From contig CAINXF010000099.1 of NCBI GenBank assembly GCA_903854795.1, positions 1-7,980 on the forward strand: DNA of 7,980 nucleotides, read 5' to 3'. Below the pieces are notes generated by a model that saw nothing but the letters and a program-made list of their open reading frames with translations, was not told the origin of the DNA and searched no databases. Source of the stretch: Candidatus Kerfeldbacteria bacterium. Lineage in GTDB: Bacteria; Patescibacteriota; Patescibacteriia; SBBC01. Positions within the stretch are counted from its first letter, which is position 1. Every line of letters begins with the position of its first letter. Both the position numbers and the translations under genes were made by a program. Shown piece after piece: positions 1 through 6,101 of this stretch.

Positions 1-689
1 AGGATCTTGATCCTCGCGATGACGCCGGATTGGATCTTCTTCGGAAGCGTCATAACATCGCGAAGGATACCGTCGATGCGGTACCGAACGACCGTATCGG
101 TCTCGGTCGGTTCGATATGAATATCCGACGCGTTTTCGAAAATCGCATGCTCGAGCAGGGTATCGACGATTCGAACGACCGGTACGTCCTCGGCCAAGTG
201 CTTGAGGTCTTCGGCACCTTCTAGGACGGTTGCGTTGATTTCCTTGAATTCGGCACGAAGTCCTTTGTGGTACTGCTTGAGCACTGCATGGATTCCTGAG
301 GGCGTGGTGAGGTAGACTTCGACGGGCAGTCCCATCTTTTTCTCAAGGAATTCGAACGTCTCAATGTCGTCCGGATCAAGTGCGGCGACCTTAATAACCT
401 TGTCGGTCTTTTCGAACGGGACGACCTGATGCAGTTGCGCGATCGGTTCTGGCACGATCAATAATATGTCCTGACGTACATGTACGGTCGTCAGGTCTAT
501 GAACGGAACTTTCATGCCGGCTGCGATGGTCTCGTAGAGTGCGGTTTCCGATGCACGCTTCTCCTGAAGGATGACCTGTATCAAATCGACTCGTTGTGTT
601 TTCGAGTCTTTGAGCGCTCCATCAAGGACATCCAGCGTGATCACGCTGCTGCCGCGAAGAATGTTGTAGAGTTTTGTTTGATTGATCAC
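1..689 (-). CDS. pilB: Type IV pilus assembly ATPase PilB / GspE family, N-terminal part (3' end beyond left edge)
   Basis: Hexameric secretion-type ATPase that powers pilus extension at the inner face of the membrane. Reading leftward from a GTG at 689, 229 residues are visible. Residues ~5-143 are a T2SSE_N/MshEN-like domain (LYNILRGSSVITLD near the start, then KVPFIDL at 60-66 and KVIKVAALDPDD at 97-108). The ATPase N-subdomain follows, with PVVRIVDTLLEHAI (170-183), the family signature ASDIHIEP (187-194) and VRYRIDGILRDV (201-212). Walker A, Asp box and Walker B lie outside the window. The N-terminal domain argues against PilT. GTG 689 is the only start between the in-frame stop at 714-716 and the domain; a GGAGA lies 12 nt before it. 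PilB and GspE cannot be separated on this fragment, but PilB is usual for pilus-bearing Patescibacteria. It lies 52 nt downstream of the glycosyltransferase gene on the same strand and has its own promoter. Confidence 0.9.
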   Translation of the reverse strand, partial: MINQTKLYNILRGSSVITLDVLDGALKDSKTQRVDLIQVILQEKRASETALYETIAAGMKVPFIDLTTVHVRQDILLIVPEPIAQLHQVVPFEKTDKVIKVAALDPDDIETFEFLEKKMGLPVEVYLTTPSGIHAVLKQYHKGLRAEFKEINATVLEGAEDLKHLAEDVPVVRIVDTLLEHAIFENASDIHIEPTETDTVVRYRIDGILRDVMTLPKKIQSGVIARIKI

Positions 690-712
690 GTTGATCGATT
701 TTCTCCGTACAT

Positions 713-741
713 ATTATATCACGGAAAACCCTATACGTCAA
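713..741 (-). promoter_or_regulatory. Sigma-70-type promoter of pilB
   Basis: On the minus strand, -35 TTGACG (736-741) and a perfect -10 TATAAT (713-718) are separated by 17 bp, 11 of 12 consensus bases. Predicted transcription start is near 706, giving a leader of about 17 nt before the GTG at 689, with GGAGA (702-706) at the extreme 5' end. The -35 box directly follows the TGA stop (742-744) of the upstream glycosyltransferase gene. The sequence match is direct; its activity is inferred. Confidence 0.8.
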
Positions 742-2523
742 TCATTTTAAGTTATAGATGTTGATACTTGAGCCGATCCTGGTAAGCGGTGTTTCCTTCC
801 ACAACCAATCGAACGCGTGATCAGTCCTGAAGAGTGAGCCCACGCTGATGGCGATGATGCCGTGCGGCTTTGTGGCGCCATGGGTTAAGTCCCAGGATGA
901 GGGGAGCGATACGGCCTGCGGAAGGTAGTACGACACCGTCGCGCGGCCGTAGTAATCGAATGGCAGCCGTGAGATGTGATGGTCTTTCACATATTGCTGT
1001 AGCTTCGGCAGGTCCTGCCCCCAGTCGATGTTCGAGTCCAACATGTATCGCGGTCCTTCACGCATGCCACCTACGAGACTGTTGAAATAGCCGATCTCGT
1101 TCGGATATGTGCCAAATTGAATCAGCGCAAGATTTCCCGCGAGCAGCAATGGAAGGATTGCTTGTGACCGTATGACCTTCGTCGTCGGCAATTTGGTTAA
1201 TGAGGCCGCGAGCACGAACAAGAAAGGATAAAATGGCATTATGTGGCGCCATCCTAGGTTCAGGTGGCTCGTCATGCTTGTCGCGAGGAATGCTATCGGT
1301 ACGAACGCATAAATGAGGTAGGGGATTGGGATGTTCGAGATGGTATCGCGTAACCCGGAAGAGCTTCGTCGCAACCGCAGTACGAAGAAGATCGCAATGA
1401 TTGAAAGGAACCCAAAGGTCAATAATGTCGGCAGCGGCGTTTTGACCAGTATGGCGACTGGGAAATAGTACCACCACCCCTGATCACCTGACTTTCCGAG
1501 GAGGTATGATCCTTGTCCGCCGATCGAGTGACCGATGACCGCAAAGGCGCCCCTGAAGAACGTGTAACCTGGGATGCGGAAGTGACTGGCCTGTTCAAGT
1601 AACTGTCCGAGCCGCTGGCCTTTGTCACCCATCTTGGTCACGACGAACTTCTCGAGCGGTGGCAGCGTCTGGGGATCCGTAGTGTGAAGGAACTCGTCAC
1701 GCTGAGTGTAAAGCTGATTGATGCGCGGGTCTTCAGAGGGACTCCGGTAATCGAACCCGTACATCCCCCACGTGATGAGCGCCATGAGAGGGACGGCGAT
1801 CAGTAGCCATTTTTTGACCCTATGCCATTGCAGTGCGGGAAGTGCGGGATGGAATATCTTCACCAACACGACCGTGGCAACGATGATGAGCGTGAACGGA
1901 ATCGAAGAAAACTTCGACAACGCCATAGCGAGGAATCCGACGCCGAACCAGATCGCATTGCGTCGCGTCGGCTGTTGCAGGAGCTTTACGAGCCGGTATA
2001 TACTCAAAAAAGCGAACGCTGAAAATCCGAGGTCGGTGGTGAGGTATCTGCTATGTGCGATGATGTTCGGGTCGAGTGCGTAGAGGGAGAGACTGAACGC
2101 GCCACCCCACCGTCCGAACAGGTCCGAGCTGGCTCTGAAAATCCACCAACCGAATGCGATGCTGAGCAACATGATAGGGATGCGCGCCAGCATGAGCATC
2201 GTTTGCACGGAATACGTGTTATGGTATAAGAAATAGTCGCCGTATTCCCACTCGTTCCAAGTGATCCATGAAGGATTGTCGGTAAAAATTTTTACAGGAA
2301 GCAACGACAGCGGAAGCGTGGCCATTAGCTTGATGAGGGGCGGATGCTCTGGATTCAGCCTGAAATCACCGGTCCGCCAGTACATGACACCCGCAGATAG
2401 GTGCACGGCCTCGTCGATGATCTGTGATTCCGTGAAGGACGAGGTTATCTCTATGACAAACATTGAAACCAGTAGGACTATGGCGATGACGACAGGAATG
2501 CGCTTGTCTGTTACTCTGATCAT
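742..2523 (-). CDS. Polytopic membrane glycosyltransferase, PMT/ArnT (GT39-like) superfamily
   Basis: 593 residues with many hydrophobic segments, starting with one at ~9-27. Family features are an acidic pair in the first outer loop (D37-E38 in IIDEAVHLSAG), NPEHPPL (57-63), a second acidic position in SRYLTTD (158-164), NLGWRHIMP (422-430), and the C-terminal DSNIDWGQDL (496-505) of a common, mostly uncharacterised bacterial subgroup. Members of this superfamily transfer a sugar from a polyprenyl-phosphate carrier to a protein, lipid or glycan on the outer membrane face; donor and acceptor cannot be read from the sequence. ATG 2523 is chosen because the next Met (21) would cut the first membrane helix. 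A GGAGAG lies 11 nt upstream, rather far. It is transcribed away from the peptidoglycan cluster and towards pilB, so pilin or surface-layer glycosylation is possible but unproven. The gene ends with TGA. Confidence 0.85.
   Translation of the reverse strand: MIRVTDKRIPVVIAIVLLVSMFVIEITSSFTESQIIDEAVHLSAGVMYWRTGDFRLNPEHPPLIKLMATLPLSLLPVKIFTDNPSWITWNEWEYGDYFLYHNTYSVQTMLMLARIPIMLLSIAFGWWIFRASSDLFGRWGGAFSLSLYALDPNIIAHSRYLTTDLGFSAFAFLSIYRLVKLLQQPTRRNAIWFGVGFLAMALSKFSSIPFTLIIVATVVLVKIFHPALPALQWHRVKKWLLIAVPLMALITWGMYGFDYRSPSEDPRINQLYTQRDEFLHTTDPQTLPPLEKFVVTKMGDKGQRLGQLLEQASHFRIPGYTFFRGAFAVIGHSIGGQGSYLLGKSGDQGWWYYFPVAILVKTPLPTLLTFGFLSIIAIFFVLRLRRSSSGLRDTISNIPIPYLIYAFVPIAFLATSMTSHLNLGWRHIMPFYPFLFVLAASLTKLPTTKVIRSQAILPLLLAGNLALIQFGTYPNEIGYFNSLVGGMREGPRYMLDSNIDWGQDLPKLQQYVKDHHISRLPFDYYGRATVSYYLPQAVSLPSSWDLTHGATKPHGIIAISVGSLFRTDHAFDWLWKETPLTRIGSSINIYNLK
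2489..2517 (+). promoter_or_regulatory. Weak candidate promoter of the mraY-side operon
   Basis: Plus strand: ACGACA (2489-2494, 4 of 6) and TACTCT (2512-2517, 3 of 6) with a 17-bp spacer. The predicted start is at 2524, the A of the annotated ATG, the same geometry as the much better promoter before the pgeF-murD gene. It lies in the 5' coding end of the divergent glycosyltransferase. The match is poor and is offered only because no intergenic DNA exists here. Confidence 0.2.
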
Positions 2524-2889
2524 ATGCGATTAAGCTCTCCGTTCAGGGGTCTTTCAAGGATACGTCAATCGAAGGATTCGTTGGCGGTGCTCGGCGCTGG
2601 ACTCGCGCTCAATGCCGCGCAGTGGCTGTTTCTCGCGGTCAAAGTAAAGCCCCACACAGATCCGATTCCGATTCATTATACCATCACTTTCGGTATCGAC
2701 AGAATAGGGCCATGGTACACGGCATTTCTACTGCCGCTCTCCGGCACGGTCATGCTCGGCATTAACATCGTGCTGGCATCGCTCACGGTCGAACACCAGC
2801 GCGTGACCGCCATGTTCATCGCGTGGCTTTCATTACTGATGCAACTTGCCTTGTTGGCCGCGGCGGTGCTGATCTTCAGGACGACCTAA
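2524..2889 (+). CDS. Small conserved membrane protein next to mraY, function unknown
   Basis: 121 residues with three hydrophobic segments: ~20-41 (LAVLGAGLALNAAQWLFL), ~66-87 and ~97-118. The N-terminus is basic (RLSSPFRGLSRIRQSK). Between the first two segments lies a polar, conserved-looking stretch, PIPIHYTITFGIDRIGPWY (47-65). From memory, small proteins with this layout and an 'HY..FGID.IGPW' core recur in Patescibacteria; none has a known role to my knowledge. The stop TAA touches the ATG of mraY, so the two are almost certainly cotranscribed and coupled. The start is uncertain. ATG 2524 has no Shine-Dalgarno and abuts the divergent gene's ATG; TTG 2581 or GTG 2587, behind an AAGGA, would remove the basic tail and start at the first helix. 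That it is a real gene rests on position, helix pattern and an open frame. Confidence 0.75.
   Translation: MRLSSPFRGLSRIRQSKDSLAVLGAGLALNAAQWLFLAVKVKPHTDPIPIHYTITFGIDRIGPWYTAFLLPLSGTVMLGINIVLASLTVEHQRVTAMFIAWLSLLMQLALLAAAVLIFRTT
2529..2557 (-). promoter_or_regulatory. Weak candidate promoter of the glycosyltransferase gene
   Basis: Minus strand: TTGAAA (2552-2557, 5 of 6) and CTTAAT (2529-2534, 4 of 6) with a 17-bp spacer. Predicted start is within a base or two of the ATG at 2523, so the message would be essentially leaderless. The site lies inside the coding region of the divergent 121-residue gene. It was found by scanning for boxes at the right distance, so chance is a real alternative. 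Confidence 0.3.
2878..2881 (+). promoter_or_regulatory. Ribosome binding site of mraY
   Basis: AGGA lies 8 nt before the ATG at 2890, inside the last codons of the upstream gene. It is one of the few clear Shine-Dalgarno sites in the window and fixes the mraY start. Confidence 0.65.
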
Positions 2890-3948
2890 ATGCATAACGT
2901 CAACAACACCATCATCGCGCTGTTCGTCCTCACGGCATTGTCGTTCGTGGTGAGTATCGCATGGACGCCACTTCTCACGAAGTTCCTATATAGGCATAAG
3001 CTCGGCAAGCCGACGCGTAACACCGCAGCCACGCCGATATTTTCATCATTGCACCAAAGCAAGGAAGGTACGCCCACCATGGGAGGCGTGCTCATCTGGG
3101 GTACGACAGTAGTGCTCGCGTTTATTCCTTGGATGTTGGATCGTGTGTTCCATATCGAGTTTTTCCATCGGTTCAACTTTTTTACAAGAGCGGAAACGTT
3201 GCTGCCACTCGGCGCGCTCGTCGCCGCGTCCTTGGTCGGTCTTGTTGATGACTTTTTTAATGTTCGAAAAATCGGCAGCGCCGTCGGCGGACTTCGCGTG
3301 CGTCAGCGACTGCTCATCTATACGCTCATCGCGGTCATCGGTGGTATCTGGTTTGTTGCGAAACTCGACTGGACCACGCTCCACGTGCCGTTCGTGGGGA
3401 ACTTCGACATCGGGTGGTGGTACTTCCCGATTTTCGTGTTCATCATCGTGGCTACCTCACTATCGGTCAACGAGGCTGATGGGCTCGATGGCCTTGCCGG
3501 TGGCATTATGTTGTCGATGTTTGCGGCATTCGGCGCAATCGCATACGTCCAAGGTCATTACCACCTCGCGACGCTCTGCGGCGTGATCATCGGCGCGCTC
3601 CTGGCGTTCCTCTGGTTCAATATCCACCCCGCGCGATTTTTCATGGGTGACACGGGTGCCATGGGGCTCGGTACGCTCCTTGGCGTGGTCGCCATGTTGA
3701 CGAATACCGCCTTCCTTCTGCCGATCATCGGCCTCCTGCTCGTGCTCGAATCCGGGTCAGTCTTGCTCCAGGTCACTTCCAAACGTCTGCGGCATGGCAA
3801 GAAGATATTCCTTTCATCGCCGTTGCATCATCATTTTCAGGCGAAAGGATGGCCGGAACCTAAGGTGGTCATGCGTTTTTGGATCATCTCGGGTGTTTCT
3901 GCGGCCGTTGGTTTCATCATATTCCTGATCGACCTGAAGCTACGCTAG
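2890..3948 (+). CDS. mraY: Phospho-N-acetylmuramoyl-pentapeptide-transferase MraY
   Basis: Integral membrane enzyme that transfers phospho-MurNAc-pentapeptide from UDP to undecaprenyl phosphate, making lipid I on the inner membrane face. 352 residues, normal for the family, with about ten hydrophobic segments. Hallmarks in order: EGTPTMGG (59-66), the aspartate pair D120-D121 in GLVDDFF, NEADGLDGLA (194-203) with catalytic-loop D197 and D200, FMGDTG (251-256) with D254, and PLHHHFQAKGWPEPKVVMRFW (311-331 region). All key acidic and histidine positions known from MraY are kept, so the enzyme should be active. The start follows an AGGA at 8 nt and directly abuts the TAA of the small membrane protein gene. 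The stop TAG overlaps the putative -35 box of the next gene. WecA-type homologues are excluded by the HHH motif and the mur/fts neighbours. Confidence 0.97.
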   Translation: MHNVNNTIIALFVLTALSFVVSIAWTPLLTKFLYRHKLGKPTRNTAATPIFSSLHQSKEGTPTMGGVLIWGTTVVLAFIPWMLDRVFHIEFFHRFNFFTRAETLLPLGALVAASLVGLVDDFFNVRKIGSAVGGLRVRQRLLIYTLIAVIGGIWFVAKLDWTTLHVPFVGNFDIGWWYFPIFVFIIVATSLSVNEADGLDGLAGGIMLSMFAAFGAIAYVQGHYHLATLCGVIIGALLAFLWFNIHPARFFMGDTGAMGLGTLLGVVAMLTNTAFLLPIIGLLLVLESGSVLLQVTSKRLRHGKKIFLSSPLHHHFQAKGWPEPKVVMRFWIISGVSAAVGFIIFLIDLKLR

Positions 3949-3974
3949 AGAGCACGTGCGGCATCTGGTATACT
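3946..3974 (+). promoter_or_regulatory. Extended -10 promoter for the pgeF-murD gene, predicted leaderless start
   Basis: In the 32-nt gap after mraY there is an extended -10, TGG followed by TATACT (3966-3974). A partial -35, TAGAGA (3946-3951, 4 of 6), lies 17 bp upstream and overlaps the mraY stop. Counting the usual distance from the -10 puts +1 exactly on the A of the ATG at 3981. No Shine-Dalgarno precedes that ATG, so a leaderless mRNA is the simplest reading. It would let murD-ftsW-murG be transcribed apart from mraY. Confidence 0.65.
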
Positions 3975-3980
3975 GTGTGC

Positions 3981-6101
3981 ATGCCCGCCCCAGTGATACC
4001 GACAGATGTGCGTTCGGCGCTCCTCTCCGCGTTTCCGCGATTGCGCTATGGCGTTGTCGTTGGCCCACGGATTCCGATCGAGCCCAAACTTGGTGTAGCA
4101 CAACCTTCCTACGCTTTTTTAAGCGGTACGCTTCAACATCTCGGCGTGCGACATCCGGACGTCGCAATGAATGAACTTGTACATTCAAGTATACTCGTAC
4201 GAGTAACGGCGTCGCCGTTCGTTCCCCGGAGAGCAGACGGCTTGGTGACCACCATCCAAGGCACCTACCTTGGTATCACTATCGCTGATTGCGTACCGGT
4301 TATTGCATATGACCCCCTCACGCATGTGGTGGGAATTGCGCACGCCGGTTGGAAAGGGACCGTGAACGGAATTGCCGGTGAGTTGGTGCGCGTAATGGTG
4401 CAGGCAGGTGCGCGCGCACGTGATATTCGAGTATGGCTCGGCCCCTCGGCACAGTCCTGTTGCTATGAACTTCGATCAGGCGATACCTACCGCGAGAATC
4501 GGTTCACCAAAAAATTTGGCGGAAGCGTTATTATTACACGTGGCTCGAAGCGTTTTGTCGATTTGCAGCGATCGTTGTTGATAGACCTATATTCGTCGGG
4601 CATACTGCCGTCGCATGCGGAGTCGTCGGGCATCTGTTCGATACATAGCGCGCATCTTCCTTCTCATCGTCGTGAGCGTGCAACACGAGCGAAGACCATG
4701 TACGCGTTCATCGCTGAGCGTGGTCCGCTGGAAAATCTCAACGGAACAAATGTCCTCGTGATGGGCCTCGGTGTTCACGGCGGGGGAGTCGACGTGGTGA
4801 AGTGGCTCGTACGCCAACATGCACGCGTGACCGTGACCGACTTGAAGACGAAGCATCAGTTGAAAGATTCGATCCAACAGCTCCAAGGATTGCCAGTACG
4901 CTATGTACTCGGCGAGCATCGAAATAAGGATATCGAAAAAGCGGAACTCGTGATCGCCAGTCCTGGTGTGCCGCGTGATTCGAAGTATCTCGCCTTCGCC
5001 GAACAAAAAGGTATACCGGTCGAGAACGATGCGTCGATATTCTTTCAGCGCTGTCCAACGCCGATAATCGGGATCACCGGTACCAAGGGAAAAACATCGA
5101 CGAGCATGCTGTTGCTCGCCATGCTAACCGCAGATCGATCGGACGTCGTGGGCGTCGGTTACCACCAAGTACCGATGATGAACGCGTTGAACGACCTCAA
5201 GTCGTCAAGTACGGTCGTCGCCGAGCTTTCGAGCTGGCGCCTCGAGCGTCTCGCGAAACATCGCCAGTCTCCCCACATCGCGGTGTGTACGAACGTCATG
5301 CCAGATCATCTGAACCGATACCGCGGATTCCCCGATTATGTAAGGGCAAAAGAGATAATATTTAAGTTTCAAACGCCTGACGATGTCGCCATTCTCAACA
5401 AGGACAACGCGGTCACAAGAAAGTTCGGTGCAACGGTCAGAGGTTCACGTTGGTGGTTCTCGTTACGACCGTTCAAGGACGAGAATGGCATGTTTGTAAA
5501 AAATGGAAGGCTGGTCATGCGAACGTACGGCAAGGAATCCGTAGTCGCAGCGGTCCCGAAAGCCCTCGCATCTTCACCACATATGTTGTCGAATGTGCTC
5601 GCGGCCGCACTCACCGCACGATTGTCTGGAGTATCATTGCATGCGATCAAGTCGGTCATACACAATATGCCGATCATCCCACATCGCCTTGAATCGGTAA
5701 GGACGCTCAGCGGTGTTTTGTACGTGAACGATTCTGCGGCGACCACGCCCGAAGCAGCAACTGCGGCGCTAGAAGCTATTTCTGGACCAGTGGTCATTAT
5801 AGCCGGTGGTACGGACAAAGGCCTGCAATTCGGCAATTTTGCCAATGCCATGCGAAAAAAGTGTAAGGCGATCGTGCTGCTAGACGGGACCGCAACGAAG
5901 AAGATCAAACGACAGCTACCCGCGACCATGCGGATCCCAGTCGTTCAAACGATGCGCGATGCGGTGACGCGCGCACGGGCGTTCGCCGAACCCGGCGATA
6001 CCGTACTACTATCACCGGGTGCGGCAAGTTTCGAACTCTTCGCCCATGAGTTCGACCGTGGGGACCAGTTTAGGTCGATCGTAACAGCACTTCGCGCATG
6101 A
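3981..6101 (+). CDS. murD: PgeF(YfiH)-MurD fusion: peptidoglycan-editing domain joined to UDP-MurNAc-L-alanine--D-glutamate ligase
   Basis: Single frame of 706 residues; MurD alone is usually ~440-460. Residues 1-~245 form a PgeF/YfiH/LACC1-type domain: H68 (ELVHSS), C104 (ITIADCVPVIAYD), H121 (GIAHAGWKGT), GPSAQSCCYE (154-163), then C219 and SHRRE (228-232). H68, C104 and H121 match the family's metal-binding His-Cys-His. Residues ~249-706 are MurD: NVLVMGLG...GGG at 257-269 (UMP-binding domain), P-loop GTKGKTST (367-374), ELSSWRLE (415-422), NVMPDHLNRY (438-447), probable carbamylated K457, HRLE (568-571), NDSAATT (583-589), GGTDKG (609-614) and LSPGAASF...FDRGDQF (677-697). MurD joins D-Glu to UDP-MurNAc-L-Ala with ATP in the cytoplasm. 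Ala586 replaces the Lys of E. coli NDSKATN. The frame is open upstream to 3879, but ATG 3981 fits the domain start and the promoter. The ATGA end overlaps ftsW. Internal ATG 4698 (M240) could yield MurD alone but has only a weak ribosome site. Confidence 0.93.
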   Translation: MPAPVIPTDVRSALLSAFPRLRYGVVVGPRIPIEPKLGVAQPSYAFLSGTLQHLGVRHPDVAMNELVHSSILVRVTASPFVPRRADGLVTTIQGTYLGITIADCVPVIAYDPLTHVVGIAHAGWKGTVNGIAGELVRVMVQAGARARDIRVWLGPSAQSCCYELRSGDTYRENRFTKKFGGSVIITRGSKRFVDLQRSLLIDLYSSGILPSHAESSGICSIHSAHLPSHRRERATRAKTMYAFIAERGPLENLNGTNVLVMGLGVHGGGVDVVKWLVRQHARVTVTDLKTKHQLKDSIQQLQGLPVRYVLGEHRNKDIEKAELVIASPGVPRDSKYLAFAEQKGIPVENDASIFFQRCPTPIIGITGTKGKTSTSMLLLAMLTADRSDVVGVGYHQVPMMNALNDLKSSSTVVAELSSWRLERLAKHRQSPHIAVCTNVMPDHLNRYRGFPDYVRAKEIIFKFQTPDDVAILNKDNAVTRKFGATVRGSRWWFSLRPFKDENGMFVKNGRLVMRTYGKESVVAAVPKALASSPHMLSNVLAAALTARLSGVSLHAIKSVIHNMPIIPHRLESVRTLSGVLYVNDSAATTPEAATAALEAISGPVVIIAGGTDKGLQFGNFANAMRKKCKAIVLLDGTATKKIKRQLPATMRIPVVQTMRDAVTRARAFAEPGDTVLLSPGAASFELFAHEFDRGDQFRSIVTALRA

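Noticed and set aside
470..495. Inverted repeat CCTGACG/CGTCAGG around GTACATGTAC
   Set aside because: It is inside the pilB coding sequence with only 7-bp arms and no T-run, so neither a terminator nor a clear operator.
733..743. The 11-mer ATACGTCAATC (GATTGACGTAT on the minus strand), repeated at 2560-2570 upstream of the glycosyltransferase start
   Set aside because: At 733 it holds the pilB -35 box. At 2560 no acceptable -10 follows at 16-18 bp, and shared 11-mers are expected by chance in 8 kb.
480..764. Plus-strand open frame of 94 codons at the left end
   Set aside because: It is antisense to the pilB N-terminal domain and runs through the pilB promoter; no independent support.
3143..3586. 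Open frame of 147 codons overlapping mraY in another frame
   Set aside because: Ser/Arg/Cys-rich shadow of the MraY membrane segments, with no ribosome site or recognisable features.
3879..3980. In-frame upstream extension of the pgeF-murD gene starting at 3879
   Set aside because: It would overlap the conserved MraY C-terminus by 70 nt and adds no PgeF homology. The promoter at 3966-3974 lies within it, so ATG 3981 is preferred.
4191..4196. ATACTC next to AAGT, forming a TATACT-like -10 inside the PgeF coding region
   Set aside because: No -35 at a usable distance, and no start codon of a plausible gene follows.
4192..4205. Perfect 14-bp palindrome TACTCGTACGAGTA
   Set aside because: It lies in the PgeF coding region, and about half a 14-bp palindrome is expected by chance in 8 kb. 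No start site or gene boundary is near.
5369..5929. Long open frame on the minus strand opposite murD (186 codons)
   Set aside because: It is antisense to well-conserved MurD motifs and has no domain-like sequence; a codon-bias shadow.
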